Assembly (NCBI RefSeq): GCF_000474275.2
Contig: NZ_ATAE01000037.1
Location: 53,187 to 117,186, forward strand
DNA from: Alkalihalophilus marmarensis DSM 21297
GTDB taxonomy: Bacteria; Bacillota; Bacilli; Bacillales; Bacillaceae_D
DNA: 64,000 nt
Direction: 5' to 3'
Shown: piece after piece, positions 63,922-64,000 of the stretch
How the letters are laid out: the number at the start of each line of letters is the position of its first letter
How positions within the stretch are numbered: the stretch's first letter is position 1
Notes under the pieces: model-generated
Databases searched by the model: none
Seen by the model: the letters and a program-made list of their open reading frames with translations, nothing else
What the model was told of the DNA's origin: nothing
Translations under genes and position numbers: made by a program

Positions 63922-63951
63922 AGGCTGTTGAGAAAGTCTTCTCAACAGCCT
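63922..63951. repeat. Hairpin AGGCTGTTGAGAA / TTCTCAACAGCCT
   Basis: A perfect 13-bp stem with a 4-base loop, followed by T-rich sequence. GGCTGTTGAGAAAGTC-type sequence is often seen at the edges of some Bacillus insertion sequences; no transposase is visible inside the window. Confidence 0.5.
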
Positions 63952-64000
63952 ATTTTTATACTTTAAACCGATTATACATATAGATATAATAAAAATAGAA

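Larger units (their letters stand above)
63645..64000. other. Region upstream of ugpA to window end
   Basis: No gene accepted. AGAGAACC (63672-63679) and GGTTCTCT (63713-63720) form an inverted repeat in the ugpA leader. Two further hairpins lie at 63895-63917 and 63922-63951. A 63-codon open frame at 63775 has no ribosome site. Confidence 0.6.

Noticed and set aside
1..64000. tRNA or rRNA genes, prophage or complete transposon
   Set aside because: No cloverleaf-like gene, rRNA sequence, integrase, phage structural gene or transposase was seen on either strand.

Overview
The window is bacterial chromosome from a member of the Bacillaceae. This rests on gene content and order. The left part (about 1-31,300) holds many genes of the Bacillus subtilis yt- region in related order: pepV (ytjP), ytzE, an RsuA-type pseudouridine synthase, murJ (ytgP), ytfP, leuS with its T-box, yttB, ytqA-ytqB, ytiB, ytpB, ytpA, ytoA, metK with a SAM riboswitch, pckA, ytmA, ytlA-C-D and ytkD. 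Strong AGGAGG ribosome sites, many TTG/GTG starts, an Sda-like protein and a spore-coat-type transglutaminase fit a spore-forming Firmicute. I cannot name the species. I see no rRNA, tRNA, CRISPR array or complete transposon.

Region by region. 1-8,412 holds a broken-off pepV, an HTH regulator, an RNA pseudouridine synthase, two SEDS proteins, the MurJ flippase and a flavoprotein. 8,413-9,033 is a non-coding stretch with a cluster of DnaA-box-like sites and a degenerate 21-bp tandem repeat. 9,034-15,601 holds leuS, a transporter, the tRNA-modification pair MnmL/MnmM and a beta-carbonic anhydrase. 15,651-21,790 holds lipid and envelope genes (sesquarterpene synthase, lysophospholipase, PAP2 phosphatase, glycosyltransferase) and small proteins. 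21,959-25,487 has metK and pckA, divergent, each with clear regulatory DNA. 25,568-31,920 has a thiamine-binding-type protein, a SsuABC/ThiXYZ-like importer, YtkD and a drug-type exporter. 31,921-36,419 has two structured repeats, bioD-bioA behind a BirA-type operator, an Sda-like gene and a PatB-type lyase. 36,540-46,153 has a 2-hydroxyacid dehydrogenase, type I pullulanase, CsbD, an ABC-F protein, three more structured repeats, two deoxynucleoside kinases and transglutaminase. 46,179-55,546 has an amine oxidase, two membrane-anchored Mrr-like proteins, an unusual SDR / QueA-like / VOC operon, a YhcYZ/AirSR-like two-component system and an OFA-family transporter. 55,632-63,644 has the YthPQ-type exporter, a Na/Pi cotransporter with PhoU, and a Ugp-type glycerol-phosphate importer without its ATPase. 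The window ends in two hairpins that may border a mobile element.

The observations I consider most worth following are: five copies of an intergenic element whose nested stems change in a compensatory way between copies; the DnaA-box-like cluster next to the 21-bp repeat; and the translationally coupled operon built around a divergent QueA-family protein.
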